Below, one piece after another: positions 44,570 to 52,351 of a stretch of 64,000 bases of DNA. Source of the DNA: G963556115 sp963667375 (GTDB lineage Bacteria > Planctomycetota > SZUA-567). The translations under genes were made by a program, and so were the position numbers. Each line of letters opens with the position of its first letter. Within the stretch, counting starts at the first letter, position 1. The stretch covers positions 3,658,001 to 3,722,000 of the forward strand of contig OY763323.1 of the NCBI GenBank assembly GCA_963667375.1, read 5' to 3'. The notes below the pieces were generated by a model. That model made no database searches, had not been told where the DNA came from, and saw only the letters and a list, made by a program, of their open reading frames with translations.

Positions 44570-45220
44570 CTACTCACCTTCTCTCCAGACAGACAACCTT
44601 ACCGGTGTCGGATTATATGCATTGCAGGGATTATTCAGCTGTGGACAGTTTGAGATACAGACAATTACATCCATCTCCGCCACCATCTCAACATATTTGC
44701 CGGCTGCGGATACACCATCAGCGAAATTAGAACCGCCTTCAGGATCAACCGGCACATTCATAAAGAAATTGATATTACAGACCTGATCGCGCTTGTCAAA
44801 ACCACGCCCCCAGTCGAGTATACCCTTGAGAAATACGTCCCGGCAGCTGTGCATATAACGTTTGTCGTGACCATATCTGGCGGTATTGCTCTCACAGGAG
44901 CAGGCACTGCCGAGAGTATCATGCCAACCGCAGGTATCGGCACTTACCCGCAGCATCACCCGGTTCTCATTCGATCTTATCTCCGTTCCCAGACCGATAT
45001 AGACATTTCGCTGCATCCGCATCGTGGTATTGGCGGAGTACCGCTCCTCATTATTCGCTGCATTGATGAAGATTGTATCCACCGCCTGATTACCCTCCAG
45101 ATCGGTGATTCTGACTGTCTCACCCTGCTTTACAACCTGCATCCAATACTCACCCGCTGGCACCACCTCGTCCAGATAAGCCTGCTCTATATTCAATGTG
45201 CTCTCTTTTAGCATTGTCAT
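44570..45220 (-). CDS. Carboxyguanidine deiminase subunit (DUF1989, UAAP1 type)
   Basis: Protein of 216 residues from ATG 45220 (GAGGTGG site). It belongs to the urea-carboxylase-associated protein family. A Cys/His-rich segment (VSADTCGWHDTLGSACSCES and HDKRYMHSCRDVF) looks like a metal site, and NINFFMNVPVDPEGG is family-typical. In characterised bacteria the two such proteins form CgdAB, which removes ammonia from carboxyguanidine to give allophanate. The gene ends one base before the carboxylase start and follows its paralogue by 40 bases. Which of the two subunits corresponds to CgdA or CgdB I cannot say with certainty. Confidence 0.88.
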   Translation of the reverse strand: MTMLKESTLNIEQAYLDEVVPAGEYWMQVVKQGETVRITDLEGNQAVDTIFINAANNEERYSANTTMRMQRNVYIGLGTEIRSNENRVMLRVSADTCGWHDTLGSACSCESNTARYGHDKRYMHSCRDVFLKGILDWGRGFDKRDQVCNINFFMNVPVDPEGGSNFADGVSAAGKYVEMVAEMDVIVCISNCPQLNNPCNAYNPTPVRLSVWREGE

Positions 45221-45260
45221 TTTAATTTCCACCTCTCTTGGGTTACACCCTCACCGCCGA

Positions 45261-45986
45261 CTAGATATAATAATCCTCTGAATTCTTAAACCCGCGAACA
45301 TTCTCCGCACAATAGGTCCGGCACGGGTCATCCGCTGCCGCCGGTTCCACCGCATAGATAGTCACCTCAACCGGCCGGCGCAGATACTCTGTGGACGGAT
45401 TGAGTGGATGCATACCGGTGTCAAGTACCAGCAGAGTATCCATCTCCGCTCTCAGATCGACAAAACTCCCTGCCGCCGAATAATCCGTAACAAACTCCAG
45501 ACCACCCTCAGCATCCACATTCACCTTGGAGAAGAAATTTACCACATTGGTAAAATCACGTTTCCCCATACCATGCTTGGCAAGTTCACCCAGCAGTGAA
45601 TCATACCCATTACGGAAAAAGTCATTATGCCCCTGCTGGTAGGTAAGATACCCCTGCTTACGCTCCATATCCTCCTTATAGCTTACACCGCAGATCACAT
45701 CATGCCAGCCCAGCGAATCACCGGTGATACTCAGCAGAATTCTTCCGGTATCGGCATAAATACAGGCATTCTTAAATAGTGAACTGATATGCTGAATCTT
45801 GAGAGTATCGCCCATGTTATAACGTTCACTGAAATTATCCGCGTTATAGAAGAGTGCCGACACATTGGCTCCGCCCTCAAGATCACGGAGTCGCACCGCT
45901 CTGCCACGGCGTATAATATGTGAAAAGTTCCAGCCGCCTGGCACCACGGTCTGATATAGTATTTTGTCCTGTGCTATTTCATTCAT
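45261..45986 (-). CDS. Carboxyguanidine deiminase subunit (DUF1989, UAAP2 type)
   Basis: Protein of 241 residues from ATG 45986, preceded by AAAGGG. Paralogue of the next gene: shared features include GDSLGWHDVICG, FSKVNVDAEGG and DYSAAGSFVDLRAEMD. It keeps the His of GWHD but lacks most of the cysteines found in the other subunit, which suggests that one subunit is catalytic and the other structural. It starts 13 bases after the NikR-like regulator gene ends. Confidence 0.87.
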   Translation of the reverse strand: MNEIAQDKILYQTVVPGGWNFSHIIRRGRAVRLRDLEGGANVSALFYNADNFSERYNMGDTLKIQHISSLFKNACIYADTGRILLSITGDSLGWHDVICGVSYKEDMERKQGYLTYQQGHNDFFRNGYDSLLGELAKHGMGKRDFTNVVNFFSKVNVDAEGGLEFVTDYSAAGSFVDLRAEMDTLLVLDTGMHPLNPSTEYLRRPVEVTIYAVEPAAADDPCRTYCAENVRGFKNSEDYYI

Positions 45987-45999
45987 TTTCAACCCTTTA

Positions 46000-46437
46000 C
46001 TAATTATTTGTTTTCAGAGGCGGCAGAATCGCTTCCACGAAGGTCAGCTGACCGGTACTGCTCTTGCTGCACTTGCAGGCGAGACTCAGTAGCGTATAAA
46101 GCTTTCCCACCTCACCCTGCACCAGCCAGATCTCCATATTCTTACCGTCTTCAAGCATTACCTGCAAGGTGGATATCACCTCATCCAGCCATTCCCGGCG
46201 CAGCGCAATCAGCCTGCTGGCGCAGTCATCTGCCGCCGCGTCATAGCAGATAGTCAGATTTCCAGCCATTACCCGGCTCAGATCCTGCTGCTTGTAGTTG
46301 AGCAGCTCCTTCTTCGCCAGATCCGCTATCAGCATCGAACGATTATCCATACCCCGGCTGCTGGCCATACTGTCAAGCTCATCACACAGCTCTTCGGGCA
46401 TGGTTATACTGAATCGCTTATACTTCTGTTTAGCCAT
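46000..46437 (-). CDS. NikR-like ribbon-helix-helix regulator lacking nickel ligands
   Basis: Protein of 145 residues; overlaps the ATPase gene by 8 bases. The N-terminal ribbon-helix-helix begins YKRFSITMPEEL, whose Arg8, Ser10 and Thr12 align with the DNA-contacting Arg3, Thr5 and Thr7 of E. coli NikR; the helices continue SRGMDNRSMLIADL. The C-terminal part aligns with the NikR ACT-like nickel domain (GNLTICYDAAADDCASRL, VISTLQVMLEDGKNMEIWLV). By manual alignment the nickel ligands His76, His87, His89 and Cys95 are Arg81, Gln92, Met94 and Asn100. So the effector is probably not nickel. It lies inside the guanidine operon; a NikR-like palindrome overlaps the operon promoter. Confidence 0.85.
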   Translation of the reverse strand: MAKQKYKRFSITMPEELCDELDSMASSRGMDNRSMLIADLAKKELLNYKQQDLSRVMAGNLTICYDAAADDCASRLIALRREWLDEVISTLQVMLEDGKNMEIWLVQGEVGKLYTLLSLACKCSKSSTGQLTFVEAILPPLKTNN

Positions 46438-47356
46438 TACCTACTCTCCCCCCCTGCATATCCTTAGCTATCATCCGTAATACCTTGAACTCATCTCTAG
46501 TCTCCTCGAGCTTCGGATGAATAAGCTGCTCCAGATAAATCTTGGTACTCAGAAATTCCGGTGACAGAAACTGCTCCGGAGAGCGTGGACGCGGTACCGG
46601 CACCTCAATAATCTCCTGCACCTCTCCCGGATTTGCCTTGAGTACCAGTACCCGGTCGGAAAGATATACCGCCTCTTCCAGATCATGGGTGATAAAGATT
46701 ATAGTGATGTCAATATTCTCCCAGATATGCAGGAGATACTCCTGCATCTTGGCACGGGTCTGAGCATCCAGCGCGCCGAAAGGCTCATCCATCAGCAGCA
46801 CTTTGGGCTTATTAGCGAGCGCCCGGGCGATCGCCACCCGCTGCTGCATACCTCCTGAAAGCTGCGCCGGATAATGATCGGCGTATTTTTTAAGCCCGAC
46901 GATATCCAGCCACTGCAGCGCCATACGCTCACTCTCAAATTTTCCCATCTCACCACTCGCTTCCAGACCGAACATCACGTTCTTCTTCACTGTCAGCCAG
47001 GGAAACAGCGTATACTTCTGAAATACCATACCCCGGTCGGCTCCCGGTTCACGTACCGGAAACTTATCTAGCAGTATCATCCCGTCACTCATCTCCTCAA
47101 GGCACGCCAGAATTCGTATCAGCGTCGATTTACCGCAGCCTGATGGACCGATTATCGACATGAACTCCCGTTTATGCACCTTGAATGAGACGTCCTTGAG
47201 CACCTGCTGCGGACCGCTCTCACTTTCAAATTCCTTACTGACATTATTAATCTCCAGGACTACCGGCTGTTGTTTGAGCCGGTCAAACCACGCTTTCACC
47301 TCGGGAGACTGCTCCTTGTAGCTTGGCAGCGCCAGATTATTAACCAGACTATTCAT
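46430..47356 (-). CDS. ABC transporter ATPase, taurine/nitrate type (guanidine importer)
   Basis: Protein of 308 residues. The true start is the ATG at 47356 (GGAG site six bases away); the longer frame runs into the permease gene in another reading frame. Walker A GPSGCGKST, Q-loop VFQKYTLFPW, signature LSGGMQQRVAIARAL, Walker B VLLMDEPFGALD, His-switch FITHDLEEA. TauB/SsuB-like. It energises the importer made with the permease that it overlaps by 8 bases. Confidence 0.93.
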   Translation of the reverse strand: MNSLVNNLALPSYKEQSPEVKAWFDRLKQQPVVLEINNVSKEFESESGPQQVLKDVSFKVHKREFMSIIGPSGCGKSTLIRILACLEEMSDGMILLDKFPVREPGADRGMVFQKYTLFPWLTVKKNVMFGLEASGEMGKFESERMALQWLDIVGLKKYADHYPAQLSGGMQQRVAIARALANKPKVLLMDEPFGALDAQTRAKMQEYLLHIWENIDITIIFITHDLEEAVYLSDRVLVLKANPGEVQEIIEVPVPRPRSPEQFLSPEFLSTKIYLEQLIHPKLEETRDEFKVLRMIAKDMQGGRVGNG

Positions 47357-48368
47357 CATCTTCTCCAATACTCTCCTGACTGCGGTTGCGCCTGCGGCTC
47401 CAGAATGAATGCTTTCCTTCCTCCCAGGCAAAGAGCGATCTGCCGATAAGCGCCAGCAGCATATCCGTTCCCAGACCGATAAATCCCAGTACCAGAATCG
47501 CCGCATACACATTCTCGAACAACCGGTACTTCGCCTGCTGATTGATAAACCAGCTGATACCGGTGCTGGTTCCGACCACCTCGGCCACAATCAGATAGGT
47601 CCAGGCCCAGCCGAGCAGGATGCGCATATCCATATAGAGCTTGGGCAGACACGCCGGAATCACCACTTTGAAGAGCAGCCTTCCAGTCTTCGCCCCAAGT
47701 GTCTGCGCCGCCTCGATCATACTGTACTCCACAGTTCGGGTGGTATTTGCTATTACCAGCACCTGCTGAAAAAAGGTACCGATAAAGATGATGGCAACCT
47801 TCGGCGCATCATTGATTCCGAGTATCGCCACCGCCAGAGCTCCGAATACCGGAGCCGGAAAATATCGGAAAAACTCGATAAACGGCTCGGTCAATTTGGA
47901 GAAGAACCGGAAGACACCACAGAGAATGCCCAGAGGCACACCGAATAGTGACGACAGGAAAAAGCCCCAGAAGACCACCTTCACACTATGAATCACACTC
48001 TGATGAAACCAGGCCTCGCCGGTACGCTGCGGCGGAGTGATGAAGGCATAGTACAGCGCCTGCGCCACCTTGTGCGGTGCCGGAAAATACACCGGATTCA
48101 CCCGGGTACCGCTCATAACTTCATCACCGGCAGCTTTAAGCTTCGCATTCTCGAGTCTGAAGGTTTCGATATCCACCCGGTCACCTTCCTCAAAGTAGAT
48201 AGTGTCTCCAACCTCATCAATTCTTACTTCAGGATGCCACAGTGCCGGAATATAGCTGATTGCCGACCAGATAAGCAGAGGCAGCACGAATGAAAGCACC
48301 GTCAGTCCTCTGCGCTTTCCGGGCGCAATCTCCTTTATAAATACAAACCACTTATCAGGTTTTTTCAT
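47349..48368 (-). CDS. ABC transporter permease, taurine/nitrate type (guanidine importer)
   Basis: Protein of 339 residues with AAGGAT before the ATG. About six membrane segments, and the permease coupling loop EAAQTLGAKTGRLLFKVVIPACLP. Between the first helix and the core there is an extra hydrophilic segment of about 60 residues (roughly 48-107: VRIDEVGDTIYFEEGDRVDI and onward), which ordinary SsuC/TauC permeases lack and which should face the periplasm. It is second in the operon, after the binding protein. Confidence 0.9.
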   Translation of the reverse strand: MKKPDKWFVFIKEIAPGKRRGLTVLSFVLPLLIWSAISYIPALWHPEVRIDEVGDTIYFEEGDRVDIETFRLENAKLKAAGDEVMSGTRVNPVYFPAPHKVAQALYYAFITPPQRTGEAWFHQSVIHSVKVVFWGFFLSSLFGVPLGILCGVFRFFSKLTEPFIEFFRYFPAPVFGALAVAILGINDAPKVAIIFIGTFFQQVLVIANTTRTVEYSMIEAAQTLGAKTGRLLFKVVIPACLPKLYMDMRILLGWAWTYLIVAEVVGTSTGISWFINQQAKYRLFENVYAAILVLGFIGLGTDMLLALIGRSLFAWEEGKHSFWSRRRNRSQESIGEDDE

Positions 48369-48403
48369 CTTGAATCCTTATTAACTGCGTTACTCGCCAC
48401 TAC

Positions 48404-48417
48404 GCCGCAACTGCGGC
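48404..48417 (-). other. Small hairpin behind binding-protein gene
   Basis: GCCGC-AACT-GCGGC in the 77-base spacer between the NMT1-type binding protein and the permease. Short, but GC-only stem; no T run follows. Confidence 0.4.
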
Positions 48418-48445
48418 ATCCTGCCCGTAATACCACAAGCGCCTG

Positions 48446-49435
48446 CTACTCCTTCGCCGCTGCGGTAAAAGACGGATCGATACAACGCTTAACCTTTACA
48501 TTCTTATCATAAACCTTGTTCTTGACAAAGAAGTCATCAACAATTGCGGAAGATCCGTAGATTGAATCATAGCCCGGCTTTACCTCCAGTACCTTCATAG
48601 CTTCCGCACGGGTCAGCATTCTGGTTCCATCAAGGAACGGCTTGTACTCTTCAGGGGTAAGACCCACCCGGGCTGACAGAATCTTGAGCGCTTCTTCCTG
48701 ATTTGCCGGATCGGCCAGATAAGCAATCACATCATACCACGCGTCAACTACCTTCTGCCAGTCATCCTTGCGCTTGAGAATACTTCCAGGAGCTACAGCC
48801 AGCGCATCATAGATGATTCCAGGTGAATCGGCAGAGGTATAGATGGCGGTAGAACCTTCAGATGCCTTCAGAGCCATACCGGAGTGTGGCTGCCAGGCAA
48901 CAATCGCATCAACATCACCGGAAGCCAGCACCTGTGCCGCCTGATGTGTCGGCATATTCACCAGCTCCACATCCTTCTCGGTCATACCGTTGTCCTGCAG
49001 CGCCTTGAGCAGGAGTGCATGACTGAGAAATCCAATCTCAACCCCGATCTTCTTACCCTTCAGCTCCTTTACACTGCTGATCCCAGCGCGGGCCACGACC
49101 TTATCATTACCATTACTGTAGTCATTGACCAGAATCATTATATTACGGGCTCCGGTAGCATTGAGCACCATAGAGTCACCATTGGCCACACATACCGCGT
49201 CAGCCTTACCGGCGGCGAAAGCATCCATTGACGCAACATACTCAAACCACAGCAGCTCAACCTCGACCCCGTGCTTCTTGAAAAATCCCTTCTCCTTGGC
49301 AATATCCCAGGCAACCCATCCCGGCCAGTCACTGTAGGCGATGCGCAGCGGCTCCTCAGCCTGCAGATTACCCATGGCAAAGCCCCCTAGCAGTACAGCA
49401 CAGACCAGATATCCAAATATTTTTCGTATCTTCAT
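48446..49435 (-). CDS. NMT1/SsuA-type binding protein, predicted guanidine importer
   Basis: Protein of 329 residues, ATG after AGAGGATAATGAG. Signal peptide IFGYLVCAVLLGGFAMGNLQA. Type II binding fold of the NMT1/thiamine-precursor family: LRIAYSDWPGWVAWDIAKEK, FAAGKADAVCVANGD, KKIGVEIGFLSHALLL, GDVDAIVAWQPHSG. First gene of the guanidine operon, about 240 bases downstream of the predicted promoter. Ligand predicted as guanidine from the neighbouring carboxylase and deiminase genes. Confidence 0.88.
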   Translation of the reverse strand: MKIRKIFGYLVCAVLLGGFAMGNLQAEEPLRIAYSDWPGWVAWDIAKEKGFFKKHGVEVELLWFEYVASMDAFAAGKADAVCVANGDSMVLNATGARNIMILVNDYSNGNDKVVARAGISSVKELKGKKIGVEIGFLSHALLLKALQDNGMTEKDVELVNMPTHQAAQVLASGDVDAIVAWQPHSGMALKASEGSTAIYTSADSPGIIYDALAVAPGSILKRKDDWQKVVDAWYDVIAYLADPANQEEALKILSARVGLTPEEYKPFLDGTRMLTRAEAMKVLEVKPGYDSIYGSSAIVDDFFVKNKVYDKNVKVKRCIDPSFTAAAKE

Positions 49436-49460
49436 CTCATTATCCTCTCAGCGGTTAGCT

Positions 49461-49541
49461 TTCAGTGTTACTAAAAACATTTCCAGTAACACTGAATTCA
49501 TTATCAAGCAGAGTGCCAGGTCCTAAATAAAACCACCCTGC
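49461..49541 (-). promoter_or_regulatory. Structured mRNA leader of the guanidine operon
   Basis: Two stem-loops in the transcript. SL1: GCAGGGUG pairs with CACUCUGC (49508-49541, one G-U pair) around an 18-base loop. SL2: perfect 12-bp stem TTCAGTGTTACT/AGTAACACTGAA (49461-49496), ending about 11 bases before the ribosome site. No T run follows SL2. I do not recognise the sequence signatures of guanidine-I, -II or -III riboswitches in it. Confidence 0.55.
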
Positions 49542-49673
49542 AATTTCCGCTAATAATCAATAACACCTTTTATTACAAGATATTACATAACTATTAAACA
49601 TTTAACTTTTTTTTAAACCTTTGCTGCCGGCTGTAAATTATCCAACATTATTGTAATAAACTACATTTTAGAA

Positions 49674-49707
49674 GTATGCTTTATACATAAATGTATAAAG
49701 CATACAA
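49674..49707 (-). promoter_or_regulatory. Guanidine operon promoter covered by perfect 32-base palindrome
   Basis: Palindrome GTATGCTTTATACAT-AA-ATGTATAAAGCATAC halves (15-2-15, 49674-49705). On the minus strand TTGTAT (49702-49707), 16-base spacer, TATAAA (49680-49685) form a plausible promoter lying inside it. The outer GTATG/CATAC half-sites resemble E. coli NikR sites (GTATGA-N16-TCATAC). Likely operator of the NikR-like protein at 46000-46437. Confidence 0.7.
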
Positions 49708-49744
49708 AAGAAAATCGCTATTACACTAAAAAGTGCAATAGCGA
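49706..49744 (-). terminator. Terminator of the ribose/URO-D operon
   Basis: TCGCTATT-a-CACT-AAAA-AGTG-c-AATAGCGA (49715-49744). On the minus strand it is followed by ATTTTCTTTTG. It is 76 bases downstream of the URO-D-like gene and abuts the palindrome of the next operon. Confidence 0.88.
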
Positions 49745-49819
49745 CGTGTGTAGGAACTGCTGTGGTTTGTGCTTCACTCTGTTGTTGTCATATCCTGCCT
49801 TTAAAAGTATACAACTACA

Positions 49820-50845
49820 TCAGGGAATTCTTGAATGTTCTGCCAGAGAAACAATATTTTCGACCTTGATATTACTCAGAAGCGCCTCGTGGCTAGGTCC
49901 TAAAATAAAACGTGTGCCGAACTCAGCCAGCAGCTGGCACACAACCTTGTCCACTGCTGCGGCATCACCATTTACCAGCAGATCCTGAGTGTCTACCCCA
50001 CCCATGAATACCACCTGCCCCTTATACTTTTCGGCTATTCCGGGAATACCCATGCCGGCGGCATTGATCTGAAACGGATGCAGGCAGTCCACTCCGGCAT
50101 CGATAAGATCAGGGATAATATCCGCGATACCACCGCAGCTGTGCAGAATAAAGTCAATATTATAGCTATGCGCCTGGGCGGCAAACTTCTCAATCCAGGG
50201 CAGAAAGAATCTGCGGAACAACTCAGGCGAGAAGAGCAGGCCGTTCTGCGTCCCAAAATCATTGCCGATAAAGAGCGCATCAACCAAGTCACCCGCGACG
50301 GCAAAGAATTTATCATTGGCCTCCAGATAAAAACCGCAGATCCGCTCCAGCGCTTCCTCGATAATCTCTGGATCGGTCAGCATCAGAATCAGCATCTCCT
50401 CGGTTCCGAAGAGATAGGTCAGATCATGGAAAAAAGCCGACCAGAAACCGCTCAACCGGTAAACATCACCTACGTTCTCCAGCTGCTTGATGGTATCGGT
50501 AAAATCCAGATACTCTGCCTCTGGAAAATTTACACTATCCAGATCCTCGATATCTTCTACATCCTGCAAGAGAGCCTGAGCACTCAATCCATGAGGATTT
50601 GCATCCTTCCAGGGGCGCATCGACAAACCCTCTGGGTGCTGATAGGTGGTTGCCACATACTGCGGTGTTACCCAGCGTATATCATCTTTAAAACGGAGCT
50701 GAATCTCTTCCAGAGACTTTGTTCCGAGTTCGGTATTGATTTTTTCAACTGTTGCCGGCAATGGCTTACCCAGCCAGAAACCACAGCGGTCGACCACACC
50801 ACTCCCTCTTATAATCGCTTTAATACGCTCTCTGGAAGAATCCAT
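49820..50845 (-). CDS. URO-D/MtaA-like methyltransferase-fold protein
   Basis: Protein of 341 residues from ATG 50845 with AAGGAGTG; the longer frame extends into rbsD. Uroporphyrinogen decarboxylase superfamily: FILHSCGGIADIIPDLIDAG, PFQINAAGM, GQVVFMGGVDTQ, FILGPSHEALLSN. The HSCG motif is the zinc-site region of MtaA-like corrinoid methyltransferases, rather than of true HemE. It is the last gene of the ribose-type operon, 25 bases after rbsD. Its role in sugar metabolism is unknown; a lyase or methyl-transfer reaction on a sugar derivative is a guess. Confidence 0.82.
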   Translation of the reverse strand: MDSSRERIKAIIRGSGVVDRCGFWLGKPLPATVEKINTELGTKSLEEIQLRFKDDIRWVTPQYVATTYQHPEGLSMRPWKDANPHGLSAQALLQDVEDIEDLDSVNFPEAEYLDFTDTIKQLENVGDVYRLSGFWSAFFHDLTYLFGTEEMLILMLTDPEIIEEALERICGFYLEANDKFFAVAGDLVDALFIGNDFGTQNGLLFSPELFRRFFLPWIEKFAAQAHSYNIDFILHSCGGIADIIPDLIDAGVDCLHPFQINAAGMGIPGIAEKYKGQVVFMGGVDTQDLLVNGDAAAVDKVVCQLLAEFGTRFILGPSHEALLSNIKVENIVSLAEHSRIP

Positions 50846-50870
50846 ATAACACTCCTTAGCTTGCAAATAG

Positions 50871-51338
50871 TTATTTCTCGGTATAATTAGCGCGTTCTTC
50901 ATAATAGTCCGGAACCTTGGTTCCAGGCTTTTCAAACCATACTGGAGCATCTACTCCCGAACGCAGTATCACATTACCCCAGGGTTCAAAAGCTCCGGTA
51001 CGCACGATGAACTTCGCTTTAGCCGGATAGACTGTTATCAGCTCATCATGTGGAATAGTCTCGACCGAACAGCGGTCACACAGCTTCTTAATTTTAGCGA
51101 ACAACTCAGGGTTGTTCTCTTCCTGCTCGCTGGCAACAATAACCTGTTCATAAATAAAATCACTCACCAGCAGATCGAGTATATCCATTATTGAAGGGAC
51201 ATCCTGCTCAATCGCCAGATCAACCCGCTTCTCTTCGGGAATAGGAAATCCGGCATCACAGATAATTATATAGTCACCATGTCCCATGGAGGCTATGGCA
51301 TTATTCAGCCCCTTATTTAATATTCTGCTCTTTTTCAT
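50871..51338 (-). CDS. rbsD: D-ribose pyranase (RbsD/FucU family)
   Basis: Protein of 155 residues, GAAGGGG site. Interconverts pyranose and furanose forms of ribose so the kinase can act. His20 in ASMGHGDYI is the catalytic residue; DAGFPIP and AFEPWGNVILRSGV are family-typical. One base separates it from rbsK. The order rbsC-rbsA-rbsB-rbsK-rbsD supports a ribose operon, although the FucU subgroup acts on fucose. Confidence 0.93.
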   Translation of the reverse strand: MKKSRILNKGLNNAIASMGHGDYIIICDAGFPIPEEKRVDLAIEQDVPSIMDILDLLVSDFIYEQVIVASEQEENNPELFAKIKKLCDRCSVETIPHDELITVYPAKAKFIVRTGAFEPWGNVILRSGVDAPVWFEKPGTKVPDYYEERANYTEK

Positions 51339-51339
51339 C

Positions 51340-52266
51340 TTATAACCCCTTCTCTTTTAATCTTCTCTCTAAATCAGCCTTATATGGCAGTGATTCAACC
51401 ACACCTTCGACCTGCACCGACATCGCCGCGGCGATATTTGCCCGCTGCACCGCCTCAAGCAGAGTCATACCCTTACCGAGCATCACCGCAAATGCCGCAC
51501 TGAAACAGTCTCCGGCTCCGGTCGTATCGGTTGCCTCGACGTGATCTCCGTCTACCCGTACCACCTCACTGCCGCCGTCAAGCACAAATGCGCCCTGCTC
51601 ACCAGCGGTCATAATCACCTTTACCCCGAATTTTTCCTGAAGTTTCCGGCAGAGCTCTTCCGGTTCCGCGTCATACCCCAGAAGTGAGGCTGCCTCGGTC
51701 TGATTCGGTGTAATATAACTCGCCAATGACACAAAGCCTTCCGGAACCTCACGAAACGGAGCTGGGTTGAGGATAACCGGTATTCCCCGTTCATGCGCCA
51801 GTTTCATGGCATAATGCACCGCCTCCAGATTCGCCTCAAGCTGCACCAGCAGCAGATCCACAGCAAAATCAGGTGTAAAAATTTTATCCACATCCTCCAA
51901 GGTAAGCTTTTCATTAGCTCCCAGATCTATCAGAATCTCATTGTCGCCAGAGTCACCAACCATAACAAAACCAACACCGGTGCTTGCCTGCGGCGTACGC
52001 ACCACAGTACTTTTCTCCAGGCCTTCCGCCTCAAACATTGCCATAGCCATATCACCGATAGGATCGCAACCGAGGCAGGTTGTAAATGAGACCTCTGCAC
52101 CGAGTCTGGCAGCCGCTATCGCCTGGTTTGCACCTTTGCCGCCATGGAGCTGTTTAAAGTTGTACCCCGGAACAGTCTCACCAACCTTGGGAAATCGCGC
52201 TGTACTCATGGTCATACCGACAGCATAACTTCCAATCACATGAATCTTTGTCTTTTCTTTCTGCAT
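51340..52266 (-). CDS. rbsK: Ribokinase
   Basis: Protein of 308 residues. PfkB fold: HVIGSYAVGMTMSTARFP, GGKGANQAIAAARLGAEV, NPAPFREVP, ITPNQTEAASLLG, and ATDTTGAGDCFSAAFAV with the catalytic Asp. It makes ribose 5-phosphate. The ribosome site is weak (TAGG about 12 bases away). It is cotranscribed with rbsD. Compared with the PfkB protein at 33063 it has the canonical DTTGAGD motif. Confidence 0.93.
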   Translation of the reverse strand: MQKEKTKIHVIGSYAVGMTMSTARFPKVGETVPGYNFKQLHGGKGANQAIAAARLGAEVSFTTCLGCDPIGDMAMAMFEAEGLEKSTVVRTPQASTGVGFVMVGDSGDNEILIDLGANEKLTLEDVDKIFTPDFAVDLLLVQLEANLEAVHYAMKLAHERGIPVILNPAPFREVPEGFVSLASYITPNQTEAASLLGYDAEPEELCRKLQEKFGVKVIMTAGEQGAFVLDGGSEVVRVDGDHVEATDTTGAGDCFSAAFAVMLGKGMTLLEAVQRANIAAAMSVQVEGVVESLPYKADLERRLKEKGL

Positions 52267-52296
52267 ATTATACTAACCTACCCCCCTGGAAATTTT

Positions 52297-52326
52297 ATGC
52301 CTGGAAACGAGGGTGCCTCCAGGCAT
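52297..52326 (-). other. Stem-loop behind the rbsB-like gene
   Basis: Perfect 9-bp stem ATGCCTGGA/TCCAGGCAT with a 12-base loop in the spacer between the binding-protein gene and rbsK. On the minus strand it continues AAAATTTCC, so it is not a strong terminator. Confidence 0.65.
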
Positions 52327-52351
52327 CAATAAATATTACTACAAGGACTCA

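Noticed and set aside
49508..49541. Considered a ykkC-type guanidine riboswitch call
   Set aside because: I could not find the conserved sequences of the known classes; only generic stem-loops are visible.
49518..49912. Similar strings AGGTCCTAAATAAAAC (49518) and AGGTCCTAAAATAAAAC (about 49895)
   Set aside because: The second copy is inside the URO-D-like coding sequence and the match is short, so probably chance.
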